A DNA stretch of 64,000 bases from Nitrospira lenta (GTDB lineage: Bacteria > Nitrospirota > Nitrospiria > Nitrospirales > Nitrospiraceae). Shown one piece after another: positions 18,395-27,298 of the stretch. A program made the position numbers and the translations under genes. The DNA is taken from positions 1-64,000 of the forward strand of contig NZ_OUNR01000012.1 of the NCBI RefSeq assembly GCF_900403705.1, in the 5' to 3' direction. A model generated the notes under the pieces. The model saw only the letters and a program-made list of their open reading frames with translations, was not told where the DNA came from and made no database searches. The stretch's first letter is position 1. Each line of letters opens with the position of its first letter.

Positions 18395-18763
18395 CTACCA
18401 GGGCTGCGTCACCTGATGCAGGGTAAGGGCATTGCCCTCGGAGTCCAGAATCACAGCGAGACGGCAGACAGGTGTGGAGAGTGGTTCGAGCTTCACTCGC
18501 ACTCCCTTCGCTCGCAACTGCTCGATCGTGTCATCGACGTTCTGCACTTCGAAGGCAATGCTGCCACCGGCATCGGCACTGGGCGCTCCTCCTTCTTTCA
18601 AATTGGTGAGGGCGAATGTCCCCCCGTCCAGATCATATTCGACCCATTCGAACTCATGCGACTCGCGGCGAGCCATGCGGAGACCGAGAATCTCCTCATA
18701 GAACCGTCGCGCCCGAGGCATGTCCGTGACAGGGTAGACGGTGAAGGCGATGCGCTTGATCAT
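18395..18763 (-). CDS. VOC (glyoxalase/bleomycin-resistance fold) protein
   Basis: 122-aa single vicinal-oxygen-chelate domain: starts MIKRIAFTVYPVTDMPRARR, continues with FYEEILGL and a second half FEVQNVDDTIEQLRAKGV. Members include glyoxalases, dioxygenases and resistance proteins; the substrate cannot be told. It sits two bases after the aminopeptidase stop and is probably the last gene of the pgi operon. Confidence 0.85.
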   Translation of the reverse strand: MIKRIAFTVYPVTDMPRARRFYEEILGLRMARRESHEFEWVEYDLDGGTFALTNLKEGGAPSADAGGSIAFEVQNVDDTIEQLRAKGVRVKLEPLSTPVCRLAVILDSEGNALTLHQVTQPW

Positions 18764-18765
18764 GG

Positions 18766-21504
18766 CTACGCTCCGGGTTGTTGTGATTGGAGGTAGATCG
18801 GCAATCTGTCGCGTTCTCGTTCGCGGAAGGTCACGGCGATCCGCAGCTGCTCCAGATATTGGTCCAATGTTTTTCCGCCAAGATCGATCTTGCGGGAAAG
18901 GAAGAACGCTCGCACATCCTGTTCAAGTTCAGCCGTGGCCAGCGCGACGATGCCGCCGCACATCCGCCGCAAGCCTTGCTTCGGAAACAGCCGGTCCATC
19001 AGATCCCAGTTCGTCTTCACAAATTCCCAGGCCTGTTCACGCCCATACACATTCCCCATCACGGCACTGACGACGAACGGCGCATCCTGAGTCCGCATCT
19101 CGCCGCTGACCGTTCGGGCGAGTGTGCGCGCCAACAACGCCGGGGCTTGAAAGGCGGCGAGCGCAAACAAATACCGCCGCTCCTCTTGCGGCGTCGCCGC
19201 GGTTCGGGAGCGCTCGAAGAACTCGTTGTAGCGCACCTCGTCGCCGGTGTAGGCCAGAATGGCCACGAGCGCAGGGACGACATTGGGGTCAACGCGGGAA
19301 GGGTCTGCGCGGTACAGTCGATACTGCTCTGCGGCTTGCGCTTGAATAGCCGGGTCGTTGCCGAGCTTTCCCAACACACCGATAAGCTCTCCCCGCAACT
19401 GTCTCACAAGATCGTCCTCGCCGGGCTTCGGCTGCCACGTAAGCTCGGTTACGGCAGGGAGAAGGCGCGCACGAACGAAGGCTTCCAACACCGGCCGGTC
19501 GGCGGCCGCGATAATGCGGTTCAAGAACGAAAAGGCATCGAGGAGGACGGCCCATACATTTTTGTCCCGCTCGCCGGTGAAGTGGCTGGTCAGACGCAAA
19601 TAATCGGACAGCGGCGTGAGCCCTGAAACCGTCGTCGCCCAGACATCGCTGACCAGATTGAATCGCTCGCTCGGCGCGAGGCGATCAACTCCAGCTTCCA
19701 GGATACGCTGCAGCAGCGAGGACTCGTATCGCACTCGATAAAATCCGTGTCCCGCTTCATTGACGAACAGGTGCTGGACGCCTTTCGGAAGACTCACGCG
19801 CACTTCCCGATCAGCCAAGAGGAGACGGCGATGTTCGGTGGTGCCGCCGGCGGTGATTCGGAGCGGAACAGGAATCTGCCAAGACTGCTCGGTCGATTCA
19901 GGAGATGCGAGATAGGTAAACCGCTGCTGTGACAGCACGAGCTCCGTCTCATTGTCCTGACGCACGGTGACGAGGGGATAGCCCGACTGAAAAATCCAGC
20001 CGTTCATGAGTTCAGGAACCGCTTGCTTCGACGCCTGTCCCAATGCCACCCACAGATCGTTCGTATCCGCGTTCCCGTACGCATGGGCGCGGAGATAGTG
20101 CCGCACGCCTTCGCGAAAGACCGCCGGTCCAATATGTTGTTCGAGCATGCGAAGCACCGAGGCGCCTTTTTCGTAGGTCAGCACGTCAAACATGGCATCC
20201 GCGTCTTTGGGCGCGCGAACGGGATACTCGATCGGACGCGTGCTCAGCAGACCATCCACGGAGAAGGCCGCAGCGCGCGAGACCCCAAACGCGTCCCAGC
20301 GTTTCCATTCAGGCTTCCACGCATCGACCGCGAGCATTTCCATGAAGGTGGCAAAGGCCTCGTTCAGCCAGAGCCCGTTCCACCACGACATCGTGACGAG
20401 ATCGCCGAACCACATATGCGCGTTCTCATGGGCGACGACATCGGCCACCCGCTCCCGCTCCGCATGCGTGCCGGTGTGCTCATCGACCAGCAAAGCGGTT
20501 TCCCGGAAGGTAATGGCGCCGAGGTTTTCCATCGCACCGGAGGCGAAGTCGGGAATGGCGAGGAGATCGAGCTTATCTCCCGGATAGGGAATGCCGTAAT
20601 ACTCCTCGAAAAACGTTAGCGACGCCGCGGCGATTTCATGACCGAACCGCGTGAGCGGCTGTTTCCCAGGCACGGTCCAGAGACGCAGTGGCGTGGAGCC
20701 GACGTACAGGGCCTTGGTCGCTTCGAGTTGCCCGACAATGAAGGCGACGAGATAGGTGGACATCTTCATACTGTCGGCAAACCGCATGATTCTTTTGCCG
20801 GACAAGACGGAGTCGGACAGGACGGACGCATTCGATACCGCCGTGAGACTCGGATCAATCACCAGCGTGGTGGCAAAGACCGCTTTAAAGTCCGGCTCAT
20901 CCCAGCAGGGGAAGGCTCGTCGTGCATCGGTCGCTTCAAACTGTGTGGCGGCCATGGTGTGAGACACGCCCGCCTGATCCTTATAGGTACTGCGGTAAAA
21001 ACCACGCAGGTGGTCATTCAATGTTCCTTGAAACACCAGCGTGAGCTGCGCCTCGCCCACTGCAAGAGAACGGGAAAACGTCAGCCGGCAACGCTGCATC
21101 GCCGCATCAAGCTCGACCGTCGCATCAAGCCGGCCGCCGGCTGTCCCTTCAAGCGTCGCCGATGAAATCGTGAGATCGACCGCGTTCAGGATGATGGTGC
21201 TAGTCGCATGCGTGACCGTGACGGCGATGACAGCGAGGCCCGAGAAGGTCGCGGCGCGAAGGTCCGGCTCCAGCCGTAAGTCGTAGCGATGCGGCACAAC
21301 GTGCCGGGGTAAGCGATAGGGATCCAGATTGCCCGACGCATCATCGATGTTCATATCTTTGCCTTTCGGTCGTGTCGTCGTGGTTGCTGCAATGGCCGGA
21401 TGGACGGCCGAGAGAAGGAGGGGAGCTAGCGGAAGAACCAGCAGTGCACGGGCTCGTCTGGCCACTGTCGTGAACAGATAACGCCTGCCGACGGATTCAC
21501 TCAT
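18766..21504 (-). CDS. M1-family zinc aminopeptidase (exported)
   Basis: 912-aa metallopeptidase. A signal peptide covers residues ~1-40 (hydrophobic LLVLPLAPLLLSA then AIAA). The GAMEN exopeptidase motif is at 323-327, and the zinc site HENAH is at 359-363 with the third ligand Glu382 (HEXXH-X18-E). A helical ERAP1_C-like domain fills the C-terminus. It releases N-terminal residues from peptides, probably in the periplasm. The ATG at 21504 overlaps the rpiA stop by four bases (ATGA); the open frame extends 87 codons upstream but lies wholly inside rpiA. A decayed tail of a second copy lies beyond the VOC gene. Confidence 0.92.
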   Translation of the reverse strand: MSESVGRRYLFTTVARRARALLVLPLAPLLLSAVHPAIAATTTTRPKGKDMNIDDASGNLDPYRLPRHVVPHRYDLRLEPDLRAATFSGLAVIAVTVTHATSTIILNAVDLTISSATLEGTAGGRLDATVELDAAMQRCRLTFSRSLAVGEAQLTLVFQGTLNDHLRGFYRSTYKDQAGVSHTMAATQFEATDARRAFPCWDEPDFKAVFATTLVIDPSLTAVSNASVLSDSVLSGKRIMRFADSMKMSTYLVAFIVGQLEATKALYVGSTPLRLWTVPGKQPLTRFGHEIAAASLTFFEEYYGIPYPGDKLDLLAIPDFASGAMENLGAITFRETALLVDEHTGTHAERERVADVVAHENAHMWFGDLVTMSWWNGLWLNEAFATFMEMLAVDAWKPEWKRWDAFGVSRAAAFSVDGLLSTRPIEYPVRAPKDADAMFDVLTYEKGASVLRMLEQHIGPAVFREGVRHYLRAHAYGNADTNDLWVALGQASKQAVPELMNGWIFQSGYPLVTVRQDNETELVLSQQRFTYLASPESTEQSWQIPVPLRITAGGTTEHRRLLLADREVRVSLPKGVQHLFVNEAGHGFYRVRYESSLLQRILEAGVDRLAPSERFNLVSDVWATTVSGLTPLSDYLRLTSHFTGERDKNVWAVLLDAFSFLNRIIAAADRPVLEAFVRARLLPAVTELTWQPKPGEDDLVRQLRGELIGVLGKLGNDPAIQAQAAEQYRLYRADPSRVDPNVVPALVAILAYTGDEVRYNEFFERSRTAATPQEERRYLFALAAFQAPALLARTLARTVSGEMRTQDAPFVVSAVMGNVYGREQAWEFVKTNWDLMDRLFPKQGLRRMCGGIVALATAELEQDVRAFFLSRKIDLGGKTLDQYLEQLRIAVTFRERERDRLPIYLQSQQPGA

Positions 21505-22202
21505 TGCTCCGGCGCATGGTGGATATCGACTCCGTGAGGGGAACCGACGATCAAGATACTGGTTCGACCGATGAACAGACCGGTTTCCACAACTCCAGGA
21601 ATCTGGTTCAAGGCTATTTCGAGATCCTTCGGATGGTGAATCCGCGCAATGTGTACGTCCACGATCAGATTCCCGGCTTCGGTCCTGAACGGAGCGCCGT
21701 TTTTCTCTCTCAGCACTACCCGGCTCTTGGTCAAGGATTCGATCTCTCGCGCCGTGCTGCCCCACCCGAAGGGAATGATTTCGATCGGAAGGGGAAAGGA
21801 TCCTCCCAACATAGGCACTTGCTTCGTATAATCCACCAGCACAATAAATTGCTTCGCGGAGGCCGCAACGATCTTTTCCTTCAGGAGGGCGCCGCCGCCG
21901 CCTTTGATCAGATTGAATCCGGGATCGACCTGATCGGCGCCATCGATCGCCACATCAAGCTCCCACCGACTGTCGGCATCGATGAGGGCAATGCCGGCCT
22001 CTTTGGCAAGCGCAGCCGTTTCGTGCGATGTCGGCACTCCGCGCAACCGCATCCCGGCCCGAACTTTTTCACCGAGGGCGACAATCATATGCTTGGCCGT
22101 CGAACCGGTGCCCAGTCCGACGATCATGCCGTCGCGAACGAACTCGACGGCTTCCAATGCCGCGGCTTTCTTGAGTCTATCGAGATCTAACTGCGTGGTC
22201 AT
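21501..22202 (-). CDS. rpiA: Ribose-5-phosphate isomerase A
   Basis: 233-aa RpiA interconverting ribose-5-phosphate and ribulose-5-phosphate in the pentose phosphate and Calvin-type pathways. Visible motifs: GLGTGSTAKHMI (phosphate loop), DGADQVDPGFNLIKGGGGAL, and EKIVAASAKQFIVLVDYTK with catalytic residues. It shares four bases (ATGA) with the end of glk upstream and with the start of the aminopeptidase gene downstream, indicating coupled translation. Confidence 0.95.
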   Translation of the reverse strand: MTTQLDLDRLKKAAALEAVEFVRDGMIVGLGTGSTAKHMIVALGEKVRAGMRLRGVPTSHETAALAKEAGIALIDADSRWELDVAIDGADQVDPGFNLIKGGGGALLKEKIVAASAKQFIVLVDYTKQVPMLGGSFPLPIEIIPFGWGSTAREIESLTKSRVVLREKNGAPFRTEAGNLIVDVHIARIHHPKDLEIALNQIPGVVETGLFIGRTSILIVGSPHGVDIHHAPEQ

Positions 22203-23278
22203 AGCGCCGGAGCATGAGAAAGAGCGGCAGCAACCGAGGCCGCTCCGAGCAACGCGGTCTTCTGGTTCATCACGACTTTTACCGGCACGTTAGTCAGCAG
22301 GCGCTTGTACCGCCCTTTATTGACAAAGGCTTTCATGAACGTGCCATCCTGAAGTTTCTTGATGAGTTTCGGAGCCATCCCCCCGGCCACATACACGCCG
22401 TCGAGCGACAGCGCTTTGAGCGCCAGATTGCCGGCCTCGGCGCCGTAAATAGAGGCAAACAGATCCAACGACTGCTTGGCGATGTCGGCCTGACCCTTCA
22501 GGCCGGCCTCGGCAATTTCGGCCGCCGGATCGCCAGCCTTGATTTTTTCTGCGAGCCACGTCGGTTCGTTTTTCTTCGTGTCGCGAACATACTCATAGAT
22601 CGCATTCAGTCCGGGTCCAGATAGGATTCGTTCATAGCTGACGTGGAGGAACTGGCTGCGGAGATAGCGCAACAGTTCGATTTCGTAGTCGTTATTCGGA
22701 GCAAAGTCGGCGTGCCCGCCTTCCGACGGCATTGGGCGATAGGACTTGCCGTCCCAGAAAAGAATCGCCTCGCCAAGTCCGGTCCCGGCGGCGATGAGCG
22801 CCAGCGCTTGCCGTTGGGGAGGGGGACTGCCGGGATTGAGCACCTCCAATTCGTCAGGCCGCAACAGCAAAATCCCGTAGGCGGTCGCCTCAAGATCGTT
22901 GAGCAATTGCACGCGTGGAATATCGAATCGCTTGGCTATCGCCGCTCCATCCACCACCCACGGCAGATTGGTGGTCTTGGAGCGGTTCTCGATCACCGGG
23001 CCGGCAATGCCAAAGCATGCCGCAGTGAGCGTGACGGGTTCAGGGGGCGCCGGCGCTTCGTTCGATTCGCCTTCACTCGACGCGGCGGCATCAATCTCGT
23101 CCAACAGCATCGGCGGCGTCGGCGGAGTGAGAAACTCTTCCAGAATTTCTTCGAGGGATTTGTAGTCGGCGCTAAGAAACGTCTCCAGCCTGACCGGTTC
23201 CACCCGCTCGGTGGGCCAATCATAGAGGGCGAGATTCGTTTTGGTTCCACCGATATCGCCTGCCAGAATCATCGTCAA
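22199..23278 (-). CDS. glk: Glucokinase
   Basis: 359-aa Glk-type (ROK-unrelated) glucokinase that phosphorylates glucose to glucose-6-phosphate. ATP-binding motif GDIGGTKTNLAL at the N-terminus, LNDLEATAYGI with the catalytic Asp, GTGLGEAIL, and the sugar-binding EGGHADFAP. About 40 residues longer than E. coli Glk because of an acidic/proline insertion around residues 50-80. It lies between pgl and rpiA in the sugar-phosphate operon. Confidence 0.93.
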   Translation of the reverse strand: MTMILAGDIGGTKTNLALYDWPTERVEPVRLETFLSADYKSLEEILEEFLTPPTPPMLLDEIDAAASSEGESNEAPAPPEPVTLTAACFGIAGPVIENRSKTTNLPWVVDGAAIAKRFDIPRVQLLNDLEATAYGILLLRPDELEVLNPGSPPPQRQALALIAAGTGLGEAILFWDGKSYRPMPSEGGHADFAPNNDYEIELLRYLRSQFLHVSYERILSGPGLNAIYEYVRDTKKNEPTWLAEKIKAGDPAAEIAEAGLKGQADIAKQSLDLFASIYGAEAGNLALKALSLDGVYVAGGMAPKLIKKLQDGTFMKAFVNKGRYKRLLTNVPVKVVMNQKTALLGAASVAAALSHAPAL

Positions 23279-23292
23279 TCCTTCTCGTCGTC

Positions 23293-24045
23293 TTATCGCA
23301 TGAGGGCGCCGGCCGCAGCATCGTCGAGCAACCAGACGAGGTGCCCGCTATCCGGCTTCACTTGAGCCGCCGGCAGCGTCCGTTCCGGCTGGGTTTTTGA
23401 CTGGAGCACCGCGCGTACCATCTCGGCCTTCCCAGTACCGGTTACCAGGAACAGTACCACAGTCGCCCGGTTGATCACACCTAGGGTCAGGGTCAAACGA
23501 GAAGGAATCCCTTTCGGTGAGAGACCGACCGCGACCAGGTGGCTCCGCTCCGACAATGCGGGTGTCCCAGGGAAAAGTGACGCGGTATGGCCATCCTCTC
23601 CCAAACCGAGAAGGACCAGATCCAGACGGGGAATCGCCGGTGGCGGACTGTGCGTGAGGGCCCTGAGCGCCTGCTCATAATCCGCCGCGGCCAGACTGAG
23701 GTCGGTAGATTCGCCTTTCATTCGATGGACCTGTGACAGTCCGATACCCAACGGACGGAACAGGGCCTCCAAGGCGAGTCCATAATTGCTGTCAGGATGA
23801 TCGGGTGGGACGCCGCGCTCGTCGCCGAACAAAAAGATCATCCGATCCCACTGGCATTGGGTCTTCCATTCAGGCGATGTCAAGGCTCCGTAGAGCGCTT
23901 TGGGAGTCGTGCCTCCCGACAGAGCAATGACGCACGAGCCCTGCGCCTGAATGGTCTGCGTAGTGATGTCCCGGAAAAGACCGCAGGCTCTGTCGAGCCA
24001 GTCCTGACCAGGCCGACACACAAGGATTTCAGGAGAGCTCGACAT
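23293..24045 (-). CDS. pgl: 6-phosphogluconolactonase
   Basis: 250-aa DevB/Pgl-type lactonase hydrolysing 6-phosphogluconolactone. Motifs: VIALSGGTTPKALY, FLFGDERGVPPDHPDSNYG and LVLLGLGEDGHTASLFPGT. It begins two bases after the pgi stop and precedes glk. Its presence implies an oxidative pentose phosphate branch, but zwf and gnd are not in this window. Confidence 0.93.
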   Translation of the reverse strand: MSSSPEILVCRPGQDWLDRACGLFRDITTQTIQAQGSCVIALSGGTTPKALYGALTSPEWKTQCQWDRMIFLFGDERGVPPDHPDSNYGLALEALFRPLGIGLSQVHRMKGESTDLSLAAADYEQALRALTHSPPPAIPRLDLVLLGLGEDGHTASLFPGTPALSERSHLVAVGLSPKGIPSRLTLTLGVINRATVVLFLVTGTGKAEMVRAVLQSKTQPERTLPAAQVKPDSGHLVWLLDDAAAGALMR

Positions 24046-24046
24046 G

Positions 24047-25753
24047 TTAGCGAGAGCGACGGCTCGATGACCGCTTCGCCGGCACGGTCTGCCGGCGTGG
24101 TCGCGCCGCCGGAGCGCCGAACCGGCTGACTATGGCGTTGACGGTGGCCGCCGGGGTAGGGCCAAGCATAACCCGAATCGCGGGACGGCCATGAGCCTGT
24201 AACGATTCAAGATCGCCGGTCGCTTGAGCCTTTGCCAATGTGCCGAATGAAAAAGTTTGCGCGGGAATCTGGAGATCCGGCGTCATGCGATCGACGAGCT
24301 CGAGAAAGACGCCGCTTGCCGGGCCGCCCTTGTGCAACTGCCCGGTCGAATGCAAGTAGCGGGGGCCGTACCCGAATGTTGTCGTGACATGATGCTGCTG
24401 TACCAAGGCCTTCCTCAAGCGCCGGATCGCGGTCTCAAGCGGCTTTGAAGGGGTTGTATACGCCAAGATGGCGACATACGAACCGGCGTGGAGATGGCCG
24501 GCCAGCTCGGCAGCCGCTTCAGCCGGGGTACTCACCACCGCTTCAGGCAGCCGGCCGGTGGACTGATAGCCATCGAGCACTCGCCTGGTATTGTCTTTAC
24601 TCTCCTGCACATTGGGCTGATCGAACGGTTGGATACCCAGCACATGGCCCGCCACAGCGGTGGCATATTCCCAACGGAAAAATTCAGCGCCGAGATCGTA
24701 CGGATCACGCAGCGCAAACGTGAGAACAGGATGCCCGGCACGCGCGAGGGCTTCAACGTGACGATCCAAGGTCTCATTTTTTGCGCCCTTCAGCCTGAGA
24801 TAGACAAACACTCGATCGGATCCATACATCCCTGGCGCAAGGACAGGCTCCTGCGCGACAGGGACAATCCCCTTGGTCTCTTTGCCGGTACTTTCAGCTA
24901 TTAATTGCTCAGCCCATAGACCGAAGGTATCGATGGGAGGGGATGCGAGAATGGTCACCTTGTCCCTTCCGGCTTTGGCGAGCGTCCCCATCGCCACTCC
25001 AAGGTAGACACCCGGGTTGCCTTCTACGGAACGGCCCTCGCGGCAACGGTCGGCCATCTTTCCCGCGCGCCCCAACAAGCGAGGAATATCGAGCCCCATC
25101 AAGGCCGCCGGAACTAACCCAAACAATGAGAGGACGGAATACCGCCCGCCGATATCAGGCGGATTGCTGAAAATCTTCCGAAAGCCGTGTTCCCGCGCCA
25201 TGGTCTCAAGACCGGTGCCTGGATCAGTGATCGCAATAAACTGCTGGCCGCCGCGATTCCCCTTCGTTCCCGCCACAAGTTTCCAGAAATGCGCGAAGAG
25301 GGACATGACTTCGATCGTCCCGCCCGACTTGCTAGCCACGAGAAAGAATGTGCGGGCAGGAAGAATCGACTTGGTGACCGAGCGAACCCATCCCGGCACA
25401 GTCGTGTCGAGCACCCAGAGGCGCGGGGCTCCTTTTTTTGAACCGAATGATGTACGAAAGACTTCGGGGCCGAGGCTGCTGCCGCCCATACCGAGCAGGA
25501 CGACATCCCTGATGCCTTCTTTTCTCGCCTCAGCAGCCAATGTTTTCAACGCCGATACGTGCGCAAGCATGTCCTCGGGCAATGTCAGCCAGCCCAGTCG
25601 ATTGGTAATTTCCGTGGGCTCAGGTTTCCACAGGCGGTAGTCTTTGGACCACAGCCTCTCCACAACTTGATGGCGAACGATCGACGCACTCGCATCGCGA
25701 ACGACTGCGTTGTACGGCTCGGCAAGATGTTCTCTGGAAGAAGAAATGGCCAT
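24047..25753 (-). CDS. pgi: Glucose-6-phosphate isomerase
   Basis: 568-aa phosphoglucose isomerase with two SIS-type subdomains. Motifs: VVLLGMGGSSLGPEVF, FFLVASKSGGTIEVMS, and a C-terminal part with QPFDQPNVQESKDNTRRVL. It resembles the PGI module that in some bacteria is fused to transaldolase, here free-standing. The ATG at 25753 is preferred because AAGGAG sits eight bases upstream; the frame extends eight codons further. First gene of the operon pgi-pgl-glk-rpiA-aminopeptidase-VOC. Confidence 0.92.
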   Translation of the reverse strand: MAISSSREHLAEPYNAVVRDASASIVRHQVVERLWSKDYRLWKPEPTEITNRLGWLTLPEDMLAHVSALKTLAAEARKEGIRDVVLLGMGGSSLGPEVFRTSFGSKKGAPRLWVLDTTVPGWVRSVTKSILPARTFFLVASKSGGTIEVMSLFAHFWKLVAGTKGNRGGQQFIAITDPGTGLETMAREHGFRKIFSNPPDIGGRYSVLSLFGLVPAALMGLDIPRLLGRAGKMADRCREGRSVEGNPGVYLGVAMGTLAKAGRDKVTILASPPIDTFGLWAEQLIAESTGKETKGIVPVAQEPVLAPGMYGSDRVFVYLRLKGAKNETLDRHVEALARAGHPVLTFALRDPYDLGAEFFRWEYATAVAGHVLGIQPFDQPNVQESKDNTRRVLDGYQSTGRLPEAVVSTPAEAAAELAGHLHAGSYVAILAYTTPSKPLETAIRRLRKALVQQHHVTTTFGYGPRYLHSTGQLHKGGPASGVFLELVDRMTPDLQIPAQTFSFGTLAKAQATGDLESLQAHGRPAIRVMLGPTPAATVNAIVSRFGAPAARPRRQTVPAKRSSSRRSR

Positions 25754-25857
25754 GTGGGCTCTCCTTGGTTGAGTCACCGAAGGCTTTTAATTAGCACGCG
25801 ACTATATATTAGGAATCAATCATCCAAAACGCAATGTGTCCTGACAGGGGTGATCCG

Positions 25858-26505
25858 TTAGGGCTCGGAGGGACGACGAATCATCACAGACATGCCATTT
25901 ACCGTAGACCAGGCTAAGGACTGAGCTTCCTCGCTCGAAAGAGTCAAGCTGAGGGTCGGAGTTTCATCGGGCGATTGAGTCTCCGCCAACTGCTGTTTCC
26001 AGGCACGCAGCTGTTTCCAGGCCTTCCGGCTTGTCGCGTGAATCCATCCCATCGTCCCTTGCGCCTCAGCAGACTCGATATCCAGAGTCATGGCTGGGGT
26101 AAACGACAGCCGATATTCCGTCGGCATATCAGACAGAGAAATCGGCTCCTGCTCGGCTGTCGCAGACGGATCAATTTTTCGGCGAATCACCGGGGGACGG
26201 GCCGTCAAACGAAAAGTTCCCGTCAATCGCGAAAGCTCCGTCGCCGTCCATGCGGTAATGGAAAGCCTGTGAAGATCCACGCCGCGAGCCTTAATATAGA
26301 TGCCCCCTGACATAAGATCGATGAGCAGATAGGTTTGAGGCCGCGCAGCCAGCTTGAGTTCCTCTTCGAGAACCCGCGAGCCCTCCTGTAACGCGACTGG
26401 ATCGCTTGTATCAAGATCGGGAAAGACCTCGCCTTCGGCGGTCCACCCCGGAACCGGAAAAAGAAGCAGCATGGAAAGAGCAATTGATACGAGCATCGCT
26501 AGCAT
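25858..26505 (-). CDS. Hypothetical exported protein
   Basis: 215-aa protein with an N-terminal signal peptide (LVSIALSMLLLFPVPG then WTAEG). The mature part has no motif I recognise; TYLLIDLMSGGIYIKARGVD resembles the strand preceding YkuD domains in the adjacent L,D-transpeptidases (compare HYILVDTARNHLYVKRSQE), but no catalytic Cys is present. Start uncertain: the frame opens with a GTG at 26643, but the extra residues are Cys/Pro-rich and unlike a protein N-terminus. Located directly after two L,D-transpeptidase genes, so probably cell-wall related. Confidence 0.6.
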   Translation of the reverse strand: MLAMLVSIALSMLLLFPVPGWTAEGEVFPDLDTSDPVALQEGSRVLEEELKLAARPQTYLLIDLMSGGIYIKARGVDLHRLSITAWTATELSRLTGTFRLTARPPVIRRKIDPSATAEQEPISLSDMPTEYRLSFTPAMTLDIESAEAQGTMGWIHATSRKAWKQLRAWKQQLAETQSPDETPTLSLTLSSEEAQSLAWSTVNGMSVMIRRPSEP

Positions 26506-26649
26506 CTGTGTGCAGGGCGTGAATTGGCAGGAGACGGAAACAGCTCGTTCAGCAAGGCCGCAGCGAGCAGCGAGGCAAGGCGGACACGGCGGCACATTGA
26601 GTCTCTGTGTGACGCGAGAACGCCGTTGGAGGACGGTTTCCACATTCCG

Positions 26650-27288
26650 CTAGAAAATCATGATCGGTGTCCCCACTCGGGCGAGCTGGTAGACACTCTT
26701 TAGGTCATCGTCATTGAGTCGAATACACCCATGGGTCACGTTCTTGCCGAGCAGTCTTGTATAGAGCGTGCCATGAATAAAGTAGCCTTTCCCAAATCCA
26801 AGCGCATAGTCGCCCAGCACGCCTTGCTCGACTCGGTCAGCGGGATTCTTGGGAACCACGAGCCCTTCTTCAATGAAGGCCCAATCCGGCTTCACCCAAG
26901 CCGGATGTGTCAATTTAGATTGCACCGTAAATTCTCCGCGCGGGGTATCGAAGACCCATTGGGTATTCCCTTCACCCGGCTTATCGAGCACGACCCCGCT
27001 CCCGGTGGAGGCGATGGCATCCAACACGATCTCTTGACTGCGTTTGACATAGAGGTGATTTCGCGCAGTATCCACGAGAATGTAGTGTTGATGGGGCGCA
27101 AATTGCGCAAGCTGTTTCTTGAGGCTCTTGTATTGATTTTGCAAACCTCGGAGGACGCTGGGATCCACGACGGGAGACTGAGGGGCCGAGGCGATGGAGG
27201 ACTGAAGTTGGCTGCTACTGTACGAAAGCAGGGCCGCGAACAAGCCGACGGAGAGGACCGAACCTATAAGGAGCAGGACTCGCTTCAT
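26650..27288 (-). CDS. L,D-transpeptidase (YkuD domain)
   Basis: 212-aa envelope protein with an N-terminal membrane anchor (VLLLIGSVLSVGLFAALLSY) and a YkuD catalytic domain. The active-site motif is HGTLYTRLLG followed by THGCIRL with the nucleophilic Cys. Such enzymes make 3-3 peptidoglycan crosslinks or attach proteins to peptidoglycan. GAGG upstream supports ATG 27288; an in-frame GTG at 27321 would overlap the preceding gene by 23 bases. Confidence 0.9.
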   Translation of the reverse strand: MKRVLLLIGSVLSVGLFAALLSYSSSQLQSSIASAPQSPVVDPSVLRGLQNQYKSLKKQLAQFAPHQHYILVDTARNHLYVKRSQEIVLDAIASTGSGVVLDKPGEGNTQWVFDTPRGEFTVQSKLTHPAWVKPDWAFIEEGLVVPKNPADRVEQGVLGDYALGFGKGYFIHGTLYTRLLGKNVTHGCIRLNDDDLKSVYQLARVGTPIMIF

Positions 27289-27298
27289 GGAACCAGCC

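Noticed and set aside
21505-21765. 87-codon N-terminal extension of the M1 aminopeptidase
   Set aside because: It lies wholly inside rpiA in another frame, has no signal peptide at its start, and the ATGA-coupled start at 21504 gives a normal signal peptide.
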